DNA of 64,000 nucleotides from the NCBI GenBank assembly GCA_024742285.1, contig JANSYR010000002.1, forward strand, positions 62,001-126,000, read 5' to 3'. The notes beneath the pieces are model-generated. The model was not told the origin of the DNA. It made no database searches and saw only the letters and a program-made list of their open reading frames with translations. Numbering within the stretch: position 1 is the stretch's first letter; each line of letters opens with the position of its first letter. Made by a program: the position numbers and the translations under genes. This DNA is from a bacterium. GTDB taxonomy: Bacteria > Myxococcota_A > UBA9160 > UBA4427. Positions 25,662-36,890 of this stretch are shown one piece after another.

Positions 25662-26582
25662 TTGGCGACCCTGCTCCTGATCGACCCGTCCGAACTCCAC
25701 CGCGCCCAGCTCCGGGCGGCGGTCGAGCCGGCCGGGCTCTTCGACGAGATTCTGGAGGCGGCGGACGGGATCGCGGGGACGCGGGTCTTCCTCGACAAGC
25801 GCGTGGATGTGGTCGTGTGCCGGGGGGAGCTCGGCGGGGTCGATGCGGCCGGTCTCCTGCCGGCGTTCCTGGACGCGCCCGGCCGCGCGGCGGCCCCGAT
25901 CGTCTTCCTGTCCGCGAAGGACGACCCGGAGTCGCGGGCGCGGCTGCTCGATGCCGGGGCGACCGACGTGCTGACGATGCCGGTCCACTTCGCAGAGCTG
26001 GTGGCGAGGCTGCGGATCCATCTCCGCAGGAAGCGGATGCAGGACGATCTGCGCGTGAAGGACGAGACGCTCGCGCGCCTGTCGACCGTCGACCCGCTGA
26101 CGGGGCTCCGGACGCGGCGCTACGCCGACGACGTGCTCGCCACCGAGTTCCTCCGCGCGCGGCGTCACGACAATCCCCTCGCGATCCTGCTGGGCGACCT
26201 CGATCACCTCGTTCGGGTGAACGACGAAGTGGGCCATCTCGCGGGCGACGCGGCCCTTCGCGGGGTCGCCTCGGTCCTGCTCCACGACCTCCGGTGCACC
26301 GACGTCGCCGCGAGATATGGCGGGGGCGAGATCCTCGTCGTGCTCGCCCAGAACGATCTCTCCGGCGCGCGGATCCTCGCCGAGCGATGGCGAGAGTCGG
26401 TCGAGGAGTCCCGCTTCGCGGATCCCGCGGGCCAGGTCGTCGGCGTGACCCTCTCGATCGGCATCGCCGCGCTCGACGGCGAGACGGTGTCGCCCGAGGC
26501 CCTGGTGGGCGCCGCGGATGCCGCGCTCCACCGGGCGAAGGCGCAGGGCCGCAATCGCGTGGAGCTCGCCGGCCCCGCCTGA
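25662..26582 (+). CDS. degenerate receiver-GGDEF protein
   Basis: GGAGG four bases before a TTG sets the start at 25662; no nearby ATG has a site. The 306-residue product has an N-terminal receiver-like domain, about residues 1-120 (LLLIDPSELHRAQL, VVVCRGELGG, IVFLSAKDDPES). The phospho-acceptor Asp is replaced by R54 and the usual Lys by M106. A GGDEF domain follows (about 140-300; DPLTGLRTRRYADD, DLDHLVRVND, GHLAGDAAL). Its signature reads GGGEI at 220-224 instead of GGDEF, which removes a metal ligand. The inhibitory-site RxxD is intact (RCTD, 211-214). It may therefore bind c-di-GMP rather than make it. Confidence 0.85.
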   Translation: MATLLLIDPSELHRAQLRAAVEPAGLFDEILEAADGIAGTRVFLDKRVDVVVCRGELGGVDAAGLLPAFLDAPGRAAAPIVFLSAKDDPESRARLLDAGATDVLTMPVHFAELVARLRIHLRRKRMQDDLRVKDETLARLSTVDPLTGLRTRRYADDVLATEFLRARRHDNPLAILLGDLDHLVRVNDEVGHLAGDAALRGVASVLLHDLRCTDVAARYGGGEILVVLAQNDLSGARILAERWRESVEESRFADPAGQVVGVTLSIGIAALDGETVSPEALVGAADAALHRAKAQGRNRVELAGPA

Positions 26583-26604
26583 CGGCGGCCGCGAACGGAC
26601 GCGC

Positions 26605-27948
26605 CTAACGTTCCGCGTCGCGCCGGGCGCGCCAGGCCCGCAGGCGCTCGCCGATCTCGTTCTCGGCGCCGCGGTCCTTCGGCTCGTAGTAGCGACGGCC
26701 TGCCAGTCCCTCCGGCAGATTCTCCGCTGCGACGAAGCCGTCCTCCGCATCGTGGGCGTAGACGTAGTCCTCGCCGTAGCCGAGCTCCTTCATCAGGCCC
26801 GTCGGCGCGTTGCGCAGATGCATCGGGACCGGCAACGGCCCCTGACCCTCGAGGTCCGCGATCGCCGCGCCGAGCGCGAGATAGGCCGCGTTGCTCTTCG
26901 GTGCGCAGGCCAGGTACGTCGTCGCCTGCGCGAGGGGGATCCGGGCCTCGGGCATCCCGATCTTCTCGACCGCCTGGTGGGCCGAGACCGCCAGTCCGAG
27001 GGCGGACGGGTCCGCGTTGCCGACGTCCTCGGAAGCGAAGATCACCAGGCGCCGCGCCACGTAGCGCGGGTCCTCCCCGGCCTCGAGCATCCGCGCGAGG
27101 TAGTGGATCGCCGCGTCGGGATCGCTCGCGCGCAGGCTCTTGATCATCGCCGAGACGACGTTGAAGTGTTCTTCGCCGTCGCGGTCGTGGCGGAGCGCGA
27201 TCCGCCCGACCGCTTCGCTCACGGTCTCGTCCGAGAGCGGCTCGGCGCGGCGGCCGCTCGAGAGATGGATCGTCGCGCTCGCGTCGAGCATGCCGAGGAG
27301 CCTGCGGGCGTCACCCTGCGAAGCGAGGATCAGCGATTTCCGCGCGTCCTCCGACAGCGTGATCCCCGAGCGACCGAGGCCGAGCGCTTCGTCCTCGAGC
27401 GCCCGGTCGAGCACGCGCCCCAGCGCCTCGGCTCCGAGCGCCTCGAGCGGGATCACCCGACAACGCGACAGGAGCGGGGCGATCACGCTGAACGAGGGGT
27501 TCTCGGTGGTCGCGCCGATCAGCGTGACCGCGCCGGCCTCCACGTGGGGCAGCAGCGCGTCCTGCTGGGCCTTGTTCAGGCGATGGATCTCGTCGATGAA
27601 GAGGAGCGTGCGCAGGCGGGTCCTGCGTGCGGCCTCGATGGCCTTGCGGATCTCCGGCACGCCGGACGTCACGGCGGAGAGCGGAACGAGCTTCGCGTCC
27701 GCACGCTCGCCGAGGATCCAGGCGAGGGTCGTCTTCCCGCTGCCCGGCGGACCCCAGAGGATGATCGAGGAGAGTGCGCCGCTCTCGAGCAGGGTGTGCA
27801 GCGGGCGCCCCGGCGCGAGCAGGGTCTCGTGGCCCACCAGGTCCTCGAGCCGCCGCGGCCGCATCCGCTCGGCCAGCGGGGCGTGGGGCTCGAGGCGGCG
27901 CTCGGTCTTCGTCTCGAAGAGATCGAGCGTGTCGTCGGGGGGCGGCAT
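26605..27948 (-). CDS. rarA: replication-associated recombination protein A (AAA+ ATPase)
   Basis: The 447-residue product has Walker A GPPGSGKT at 66-73, Walker B LLFIDEIHRLN, sensor TLIGATTENPSFSV and an arginine finger region (LLSRCRV). The RarA/MgsA C-terminal tetramerisation domain completes it (MIKSLRASDPDAAIHYLARMLEAGEDP, ASEDVGNADP, PAPPRDAP-like end). RarA acts at stalled replication forks. The length agrees with the family. It is convergent with the receiver-GGDEF gene. Confidence 0.95.
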   Translation of the reverse strand: MPPPDDTLDLFETKTERRLEPHAPLAERMRPRRLEDLVGHETLLAPGRPLHTLLESGALSSIILWGPPGSGKTTLAWILGERADAKLVPLSAVTSGVPEIRKAIEAARRTRLRTLLFIDEIHRLNKAQQDALLPHVEAGAVTLIGATTENPSFSVIAPLLSRCRVIPLEALGAEALGRVLDRALEDEALGLGRSGITLSEDARKSLILASQGDARRLLGMLDASATIHLSSGRRAEPLSDETVSEAVGRIALRHDRDGEEHFNVVSAMIKSLRASDPDAAIHYLARMLEAGEDPRYVARRLVIFASEDVGNADPSALGLAVSAHQAVEKIGMPEARIPLAQATTYLACAPKSNAAYLALGAAIADLEGQGPLPVPMHLRNAPTGLMKELGYGEDYVYAHDAEDGFVAAENLPEGLAGRRYYEPKDRGAENEIGERLRAWRARRDAER

Positions 27949-28155
27949 GGCGCGAGCGTAGCCGAGGCGATCGGTGTGTCGGGATTAGCTCCAGGTCGTG
28001 ACGGATCCGGTCGCAGCCTCGCGGACCCCGATTCCCGCGCGAAGGGCGCCGGTGGTGTTGAGGGCGTCGCTTCGAAACGGGATCATGACGAGGTTCCGGC
28101 TCGCGTGGGCAGGGCGGCGGATCGGCGCCGAGTGGGTTGGTGGGGTGAGGCATCC

Positions 28156-29895
28156 ATGATCGAAGTGCTGCGGATCGACAACCTGGCGCTCGTCGAATCG
28201 GTCGAGCTCGAGTTCGGCGCGGGACTCAACGTCCTGACCGGCGAGACCGGCGCGGGCAAGTCGATCATCCTGAGTGCACTCGCGCTCCTGACCGGCGGCC
28301 GGGCCTCGGCGGAGACGCTCCGCAGCGGGGCGGACGAGGGGGCCGTCGAGGCGCTCTTCCGCATGGACGGACACGAGGACGTGGCCGAGGCGCTCGAAGC
28401 GCGCGGACTCGCCGATACCACCGATGTCACCGATGCCACCGATGCGACCGAGGAGGTCGCGGGCGAGGCGCCCGAGCTGATCGTGCGGCGCACGCTCCAC
28501 GCCGGGGGACGCAGCCGCGCGCGGATCGGCGGCCAGCTCGTCCCGGTCTCGACGCTCGTCGATCTCTTCGGAGGCCAGCTCGAGATCTCGAGCCAGCACG
28601 GCTCCCAGGCGCTTCGGCATGCGGAGGTCCACGCCGTCGCCCTCGATGCCTATGCGGAGAAGACCGCTCTGCGCGAGACCGTCGCCCGCGAGGTCGCCCG
28701 GGTCGGCGAGCTCGACCGCGAAGTCGCTGCGCTCCGGGCCGCCGAGGAGGAGCGCGCGCGGAGGCTCGACTTCCTCCAGTACCAGCGCCAGGAGCTCGAA
28801 GGCGAGGAGCTCGATACAGAGAGCGTCGCGCAGCTCGAGTCGGAGCACCGACGCCTGACCTACGCCGAGCGACTCGCCGACGAGATGGCCACGGCGAGCC
28901 GCGCCCTCGACGGTGGTGACGGCGAGGGGGACTCGGCCGAGACCGCGATCGCGACGGCGAGTCGTGCGCTCGCGTCCGCGCTTCGGATGGATCCCTCCCT
29001 CGAAGGCCTGGCGGATCAGCTCGAGAACGTTGCGTCGGAGCTGCGCGACGTCGCGGTCCGGGTGGCGGACTATCTCGGGGAGCTCGAGATCGATCCGGCG
29101 CGGCTGGCCGACGTCGAGTCCCGGATCGCGCGCCTCGAAGCGCTGCGTCGCAAGTACGGTCGCTCGGTCGAGGACATGCTCGCCCACCGCGACGAGATCG
29201 AGCGCGAGCTCGCGGCGCTCGAGGGCGCCGACGATCGGATCCGCGAGATCGACAAGCGCCGCAGCCAGGCGATCACCGCCGCGAACGAAGCAGCCGAGAA
29301 GCTCTCGAAGGCCCGCAAGCGGGCGGCGAAGAAGCTCGCGAAGTCCGTCGAGGGGGAACTCGGAGATCTCGCGATGGCCGGGGCGCGCTTCGTCGTCGAC
29401 CTCGAGACCGTGGATCTCTCGGGTGCGCCCGAGGGACTCGAGACCGGCGCGGGCGGACGCGAGCGCCCGCAGTTCCTCTTCTCGGCCAATCCCGGCGAGG
29501 CGCCGCGGCCGATCCAGAAGGTCGCCAGCGGCGGCGAGCTCTCCCGGCTCTTTCTCGCGATCAAGAATGCGCTGCGTCGGGCGGACCGGAACATGGTGAT
29601 CGTCTTCGACGAGGTCGACGCCGGGATCGGCGGCGCGACCGCCGAGCGGGTAGGGCGGGTCCTGGCCGAGCTGGCCACCGAGCACCAGGTGCTCTGCATC
29701 ACGCACCTGCCCCAGATCGCGGCCTTCGCCGACCGGCATTTCGTGGTGCGGAAGGAGGCCAGTGGCGGCCGCACGCGGACCCGGGTCGCCGAGGTCCGGG
29801 ACGAGGCCCGGATCGACGAGCTCGCTCGGATGGCCGGCGGTGAGACTGTGACCGACGTCACACGTGAGCACGCCCGAGCGCTTCTCCAGCGCTGA
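28156..29895 (+). CDS. recN: DNA repair protein RecN
   Basis: The ATG at 28156 follows GGTGAGG. The 579-residue SMC-like protein has Walker A GETGAGKS at 29-36, coiled-coil arms (about 165-360), the signature QKVASGGELSRLFLAIK and Walker B VIVFDEVDAGIGG. The D-loop region ITHLPQIAAFAD comes near the end. RecN tethers broken DNA during double-strand-break repair. A short acidic insert (about 88-101) is encoded by a 9-base tandem repeat of the type ACCGATGCC. The gene is divergent from rarA, and the 207 bases between them hold no recognised element. Confidence 0.96.
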   Translation: MIEVLRIDNLALVESVELEFGAGLNVLTGETGAGKSIILSALALLTGGRASAETLRSGADEGAVEALFRMDGHEDVAEALEARGLADTTDVTDATDATEEVAGEAPELIVRRTLHAGGRSRARIGGQLVPVSTLVDLFGGQLEISSQHGSQALRHAEVHAVALDAYAEKTALRETVAREVARVGELDREVAALRAAEEERARRLDFLQYQRQELEGEELDTESVAQLESEHRRLTYAERLADEMATASRALDGGDGEGDSAETAIATASRALASALRMDPSLEGLADQLENVASELRDVAVRVADYLGELEIDPARLADVESRIARLEALRRKYGRSVEDMLAHRDEIERELAALEGADDRIREIDKRRSQAITAANEAAEKLSKARKRAAKKLAKSVEGELGDLAMAGARFVVDLETVDLSGAPEGLETGAGGRERPQFLFSANPGEAPRPIQKVASGGELSRLFLAIKNALRRADRNMVIVFDEVDAGIGGATAERVGRVLAELATEHQVLCITHLPQIAAFADRHFVVRKEASGGRTRTRVAEVRDEARIDELARMAGGETVTDVTREHARALLQR

Positions 29896-30112
29896 GTGGG
29901 CGCCGCTCGGCGGGGCCTCGGGGCCATTCTGGGGTATTTTTCCTTCATCGAAGGATTCTTCTGGGGCCTTCTCCTCGCGGCCCCGGGGTGAACGCCCCGG
30001 GAGGCGCCTCTCGGGTCCCTCGCTCGTTCAAGAACGCGCGCGCCTGCACCGATGAAGTGTCTGGAATCCCTGGATCCCGGACGCGGGGACCGGGCCTTCG
30101 AGGCGATGCGCG

Positions 30113-30454
30113 ATGGCGACGGATCAGATTGAAACGGGCGACAGCCGACGACGCCCCCCGAGCGGGGCGACGGCGATGGTGCTCTCGGGCTTCTACGAGG
30201 GGCTCGAGGTCGCGATCGACCGGGATCGTCTGGTGATCGGCCGGGGTCGGAAGGCCGACCTGGCCCTCGCCGAGGCGACGATCTCCCGCGCCCACGCCGC
30301 GATCGGCTTCGACGGTCGGCTGTTCTACGTCGAGGACCTCGGCAGCACGAACGGAACCCTCGTGAACGGGGCCCGCGTGACGAAGCAGGCCCTCAAGTCC
30401 GATGACGAGATCCAGATGGGAAAGCTGCGTATTGGAGTGACGCTGCCCGCCTAG
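30113..30454 (+). CDS. FHA-domain protein, 113 aa
   Basis: The product is essentially one forkhead-associated domain: VIGRGRKADLALAEATISRAHAAI, then FYVEDLGSTNGTLVNG. All phosphothreonine-binding residues (Gly-Arg, Ser-Arg-x-His, Asn-Gly) are present. It should bind phospho-Thr peptides and act as an adaptor. GAGG lies nine bases before the ATG. It is followed 23 bases later by the LytM peptidase gene, suggesting one transcript that links phospho-signalling to cell-wall work. No kinase is in the window. Confidence 0.9.
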   Translation: MATDQIETGDSRRRPPSGATAMVLSGFYEGLEVAIDRDRLVIGRGRKADLALAEATISRAHAAIGFDGRLFYVEDLGSTNGTLVNGARVTKQALKSDDEIQMGKLRIGVTLPA

Positions 30455-30477
30455 GGCAGCAGGGAGCAACGACCGTC

Positions 30478-31458
30478 GTGGAGACCTACACGCTCATCTT
30501 CGTTCGGGACCAGCGCGCACGCCCGGTCCAGATCGCCATCCCGAAGGTCCGGGTCAGGCAGGCCGCGATCGGCCTCGCCGTCGCCGTGCTGATCGGGTGC
30601 GCCCTGACCTGGGACTACTGGCGACTGCGGGCGGACAACGCGGAGCTGGCGGACCTGCGCGTCGAGGCCCTCGAGCAGCGCGAGCAGATCGCGGTCTTCC
30701 GGACCCGACTCGAGACCGTCGACACCGAGATCGCGAAGGTGACCGAGCTCGAACGCAAGGTCCGCATCATCGCGAACCTCCCCGGCACCGCCGGCGTGGG
30801 AGGCGAGGGCGTGGCCGAGTTGGCACCGCAGGGCGTTCCGGTCGGACCGCCCGCCGGCGTGCCCGTCGACCAGACGAAGCCGCCGCAGGGCCTCCAGGGC
30901 CAGGGCGGCGGGCAGCCGCTGCCCGAGATCGGCGAGGACGTTTCGGGAATCCGGGTTCTCGAAAACCTCGGCTCCCAGGCGCTCGAGCTCTCCGCCGCCT
31001 CGGGCGACCGCGTCGACTCGCTCGAGTCGCTCCTCGAGCAGCTCGAGGACAAGCGCCAGCGTCTCGTCTCGATGCCCTCGATCTGGCCGGCGAAGGGATG
31101 GCTCACGTCGCGCTTCGGTCCGCGCGTGTCGCCCTTCACGGGGCGCAAGCAGCTCCATGCGGGGATCGACATCGCCGCTGCCAGCGGCACCTCGATCTAC
31201 GCCCCGGCCCGGGGTCGGGTCAGCTTCGTGGGTCGCAAGGGGCCCCTCGGCAAGACCGTCGTCCTCGATCACGGATTCGGCGTGAAGACCGTGTACGGGC
31301 ACACGAAGGAGATCCACGTGTCGACCGGTGAAACGGTCGAGCGCGGCCAGGAGATCGCCGCCATCGGCAGCACGGGTCGCAGCACCGGGCCGCACCTCCA
31401 CTACGTGGTCGAGGTGAACGGCAAGGCGCGGGATCCCTTGGACTATATTTTCGATTGA
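30478..31458 (+). CDS. membrane-anchored M23 (LytM) peptidase
   Basis: The GTG start at 30478 is preceded by AGGGAG. The 326-residue product has a short cytosolic N-terminus and one membrane helix (AAIGLAVAVLIGCAL). A coiled coil (about 45-100), a Pro/Gly linker, a second coil and the peptidase domain (about 210-326) follow. The zinc ligands are present in QLHAGIDIAA (HxxxD) and HLHYVV (HxH). Such proteins either cut peptidoglycan cross-links or, without catalysis, activate amidases; here the ligands are intact. The domain starts at GWLTSRFGPRVSPFTG. It ends in a strong hairpin that overlaps its stop codon. Confidence 0.92.
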   Translation: METYTLIFVRDQRARPVQIAIPKVRVRQAAIGLAVAVLIGCALTWDYWRLRADNAELADLRVEALEQREQIAVFRTRLETVDTEIAKVTELERKVRIIANLPGTAGVGGEGVAELAPQGVPVGPPAGVPVDQTKPPQGLQGQGGGQPLPEIGEDVSGIRVLENLGSQALELSAASGDRVDSLESLLEQLEDKRQRLVSMPSIWPAKGWLTSRFGPRVSPFTGRKQLHAGIDIAAASGTSIYAPARGRVSFVGRKGPLGKTVVLDHGFGVKTVYGHTKEIHVSTGETVERGQEIAAIGSTGRSTGPHLHYVVEVNGKARDPLDYIFD

Positions 31459-31482
31459 GGGCTGCGCCCTCAGTCGAAAAAT
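31446..31482 (+). terminator. terminator hairpin overlapping the LytM stop codon
   Basis: ATTTTCGATTGAGGGC pairs with GCCCTCAGTCGAAAAAT across loop TGC. The TGA stop is inside the left arm. The A-rich and T-rich flanks make it suitable for both strands. Confidence 0.75.
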
Positions 31483-31503
31483 AATCGGGTCCTTTTCCTT
31501 GGC

Positions 31504-31560
31504 GGCGCTTCGCGCCTCTCGACCGCGCCTTCGGCGGCGCGGTCTTGCGCTGAGGGCTCG
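31504..31560 (+). repeat. extragenic hairpin repeat, copy 2
   Basis: Left arm GGCGCTTCGCGCCTCTCGA and right arm CTTGCGCTGAGGGCTCG surround an inner stem ACCGCGCC/GGCGCGGT that differs from the other copies. A further right-arm fragment lies at about 31573-31587. The rest of the gap to secA (31588-31818) holds no gene I can support. Confidence 0.8.
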
Positions 31561-31818
31561 GGGGCTTCCTCGGTGGTCTTGCGCTGAGAGCGCTCCAGTG
31601 CCGACGGAGAGAGCACGGGAAGCGCCCTTGCGGCGTCTCCGGGGCATTCTCGTTGCCGGTGGGAGGGGGCTCTCCTACCCTCCGGCGTTCATCTCAGCAC
31701 CCCCCAGAGCCCCGGTCTCCGCCCCAGACCGTGATTCCGGCAGCGCTCTACCCAGGAACGGGCGGGGCGCCGGACACACGGCGATGCGACGGCCGTGGCG
31801 GGAAGCCGGAACGGGTCG

Positions 31819-34602
<2,784 letters not shown>

Positions 34603-34651
34603 GCGTCCCGCCCGACCGCGCTCCCGCTCGGAGCGCCCGGAGCTCACCACC

Positions 34652-35845
34652 ATGAAGGTTCGACGCGAGGCGTTGCCGGTCCCCGGATTTCGCGCCGCTG
34701 GCCTGCACGCCGGGATCAAGGACCGCGAGCCGGATCTCGCCCTGATCGTCTCGGACGAGACGGCTTCGGCGGCCGCCGTCTTCACGCAGTCGACGGTGGT
34801 CGGCGCGCCGGTCGAGATCTCGCGCGAGCGCGTGAAGAGCGGGCGGGCGCGGGGCGTCGTCGTGAACAGCGGATGCTCGAACGTGGCGATGGGTGCGCGG
34901 GGGATCCGGGATGCGAAGGCGATGGCGCGGATCGCGGCGAAGGCCGTCGGGTGCGACGAGGCCGAGATGCTGGTCGCGTCGACCGGGGTGATCGGCGAGC
35001 CCCTTCCGATGGACGCGATTCGCGCCGGCGTTCCGCGGGCGGCGGACGCGCTCGCGGTCGACGGCTGGATGGATGCGGCCGAGGCGATCCGGACGACGGA
35101 TACCCATGCGAAGGTCGCCTCGACGAAGCTCCGGCTGGGCGGGAAGACGATCACGCTACAGGGGATCGCCAAGGGCTCGGGGATGATCGAGCCGAACATG
35201 GCGACGATGCTCTCGTATCTGGCGACCGACGCGAAGATCGCGCCGAAGACGCTCCAGGGGATGCTCCGGCGCGTGGCCGACCGGACCTACAACTGCCTGT
35301 CGATCGATGCGGAGGGCTCGACCAGCGACACCGTCGTGCTGCTCGCGAACGGGGCGGCGGGGGGCGCTTCGCTCCGGGGCGACGACGCGACGAAGTTCGA
35401 AGCGGCGCTCCTCGCGGTCTGCGAAGACCTCGTTCGTCAGCTCGCGAAGGACGGGGAAGGCGCGACGAAGCTCCTGCTCGTCGAGGTCGAGGGGGCTTCG
35501 AGCGCGGACCAGGCGAAGCGGGCCGCGCGTCGAATCGGGAACTCGATGCTCGTGAAGACCGCGGTCTTCGGCGGCGACCCGAACTGGGGCCGCATCATGC
35601 AGGCCCTCGGACATGGTCAGATCGATTGGCATCCCGAGAAGACCCGCGTGAAGGTGGGCGGCGTGACGGTCTTCGCGAAAGGGCGTTCCGCGGGTCCGGC
35701 GGCGCGCAAGCGCGCCGAGAAGGCCCACGAGAAGGACGAGCTCACGATCGAGGTCGACCTGGGGCTCGGCCGGCACGCCGCGCGGCTCTTCACGTGCGAT
35801 CTCACGTACGACTACGTGAAGATCAACGCCGAGTACACGACCTAG
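34652..35845 (+). CDS. argJ: bifunctional ornithine acetyltransferase/N-acetylglutamate synthase
   Basis: The ATG at 34652 has GGAG nine bases upstream. The 397-residue precursor has the self-cleavage site in EPNMATMLSYL, between A184 and T185; T185 becomes the nucleophile of the beta subunit. The oxyanion-hole threonines lie in VASTGVIGEPLP. ArgJ recycles the acetyl group in arginine synthesis. Whether it also uses acetyl-CoA (bifunctional) cannot be told by eye. The order secA-argJ, 49 bases apart, is also known in Geobacter-type genomes. Confidence 0.96.
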   Translation: MKVRREALPVPGFRAAGLHAGIKDREPDLALIVSDETASAAAVFTQSTVVGAPVEISRERVKSGRARGVVVNSGCSNVAMGARGIRDAKAMARIAAKAVGCDEAEMLVASTGVIGEPLPMDAIRAGVPRAADALAVDGWMDAAEAIRTTDTHAKVASTKLRLGGKTITLQGIAKGSGMIEPNMATMLSYLATDAKIAPKTLQGMLRRVADRTYNCLSIDAEGSTSDTVVLLANGAAGGASLRGDDATKFEAALLAVCEDLVRQLAKDGEGATKLLLVEVEGASSADQAKRAARRIGNSMLVKTAVFGGDPNWGRIMQALGHGQIDWHPEKTRVKVGGVTVFAKGRSAGPAARKRAEKAHEKDELTIEVDLGLGRHAARLFTCDLTYDYVKINAEYTT

Positions 35846-36207
35846 CTCCGGCCGGGCGGCGTTCCGCAGCGTGGCGTCCGAGCGGCACGCGGGGCGAGAG
35901 TCGGACTCGGCCAGGACCGCGCCCGCTCGGGAACCGGCCGCGTGGGAACACGCCGGCGGGCACCGTCGATGTCGGCGAGTGATCGCGCACACGCTGAGGC
36001 ACAGTCAGGTCGGGCTTCATCGCGACGAGACGCGCCTCGAGGCGAGCGGTCGTTTCCGATGCGCGCGGTGGTTATCCGGCCTAACGGGAAGCGCGCTCGG
36101 AGGACGTGGAAACCGCTCGCTCCCGAGGTCGGTCTCGTGATAGTGTCGAACGACCTCGACCGAATGGGGACTGCCTGCCACCTTTCCGCAGCCCCGCCGG
36201 AGCCGCA
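35846..36207. other. 362-base gap without a supported gene
   Basis: Short frames exist here, but none has a Shine-Dalgarno or a recognisable product. The sequence contains a possible -10 box (GATAGT near 36141) before the secreted-protein gene and a small dyad (GTCGAAC/GACCTCGAC). No repeat, tRNA or clear terminator was seen. Confidence 0.5.
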
Positions 36208-36828
36208 ATGAGACTCGGACTCGGGTTCTCCCTCATACTGCTCGCGACGTTCGTCCTCGCGGTTTCCGCCGCGGCGTCGGAGTCGTCGAGTGCGAGCTTT
36301 CGGCACCACGCCGGGACCGTTGCGGTCGTCGCCGCCTCGGGCGGAGCGGCTCCCCTGATCGGGGGGACGCCACCGAGTCTGTCCGACGCCTCGTTCACGG
36401 TGGGTGGATCCGTGGTCGCGCGTCCGACGGGAAGCGAGGTCTCTCTCACGACGCTGCTGCCGGGCTTCTGGGCGCGACTCGTGGGCGCGCTGCCGAACCT
36501 GGACCTCGATGGAGACGGCATCTCCTCGTTTCTCGACGACGACGACGACGGAGACGGTCTGGCCGACGTCGTCGAGACGAACACGGGCTTCTTCGTCGAC
36601 GCCTCGAATACGGGCACGTCGTCGACTTCCGCCGACAGCGATGGCGACGGGTTCGGCGACGGGGCCGAGGTCCTCGCTGCGTCCGACCCGAACGATCCCC
36701 TGTCGACGCCGGCGACGCCGCTCGTCCCGGGACTCGGGACACCCGGGCAGCTCGTCCTGCTCGTCACCCTTCTGCTGGCCGGTCTCGGATTCGCGGGGTC
36801 CTCGCGGTCGAGGTCTCGAGCTGCTTGA
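36208..36828 (+). CDS. small secreted protein with Ca-binding repeat and C-terminal anchor
   Basis: GGAG lies five bases before the ATG. The 206-residue product has a signal peptide (LILLATFVLAVSAAA), a Gly/Ser-rich domain and an acidic Ca-binding stretch. That stretch is DLDGDGISSFLDDDDDGDGLADVVE, with a second half-repeat DSDGDGFGDGAEV. The tail has VPGLGTPG, a hydrophobic helix and an Arg/Ser end. It looks like an IPTL- or PEP-CTERM-type sorting signal of divergent sequence. It is followed 62 bases later by a larger secreted protein, and the two are probably one operon. Confidence 0.75.
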   Translation: MRLGLGFSLILLATFVLAVSAAASESSSASFRHHAGTVAVVAASGGAAPLIGGTPPSLSDASFTVGGSVVARPTGSEVSLTTLLPGFWARLVGALPNLDLDGDGISSFLDDDDDGDGLADVVETNTGFFVDASNTGTSSTSADSDGDGFGDGAEVLAASDPNDPLSTPATPLVPGLGTPGQLVLLVTLLLAGLGFAGSSRSRSRAA

Positions 36829-36890
36829 CGAACGCCCGGTCCTCGCGCCTCGCGCTTGACTCGAATCGACCTCTCTCGGAGGAAAGACAC

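Noticed and set aside
35942-36211. 89-codon frame between argJ and the secreted-protein gene
   Set aside because: It has no Shine-Dalgarno, ends inside the next gene's start region and has an Arg/Ala-rich product without recognisable features.
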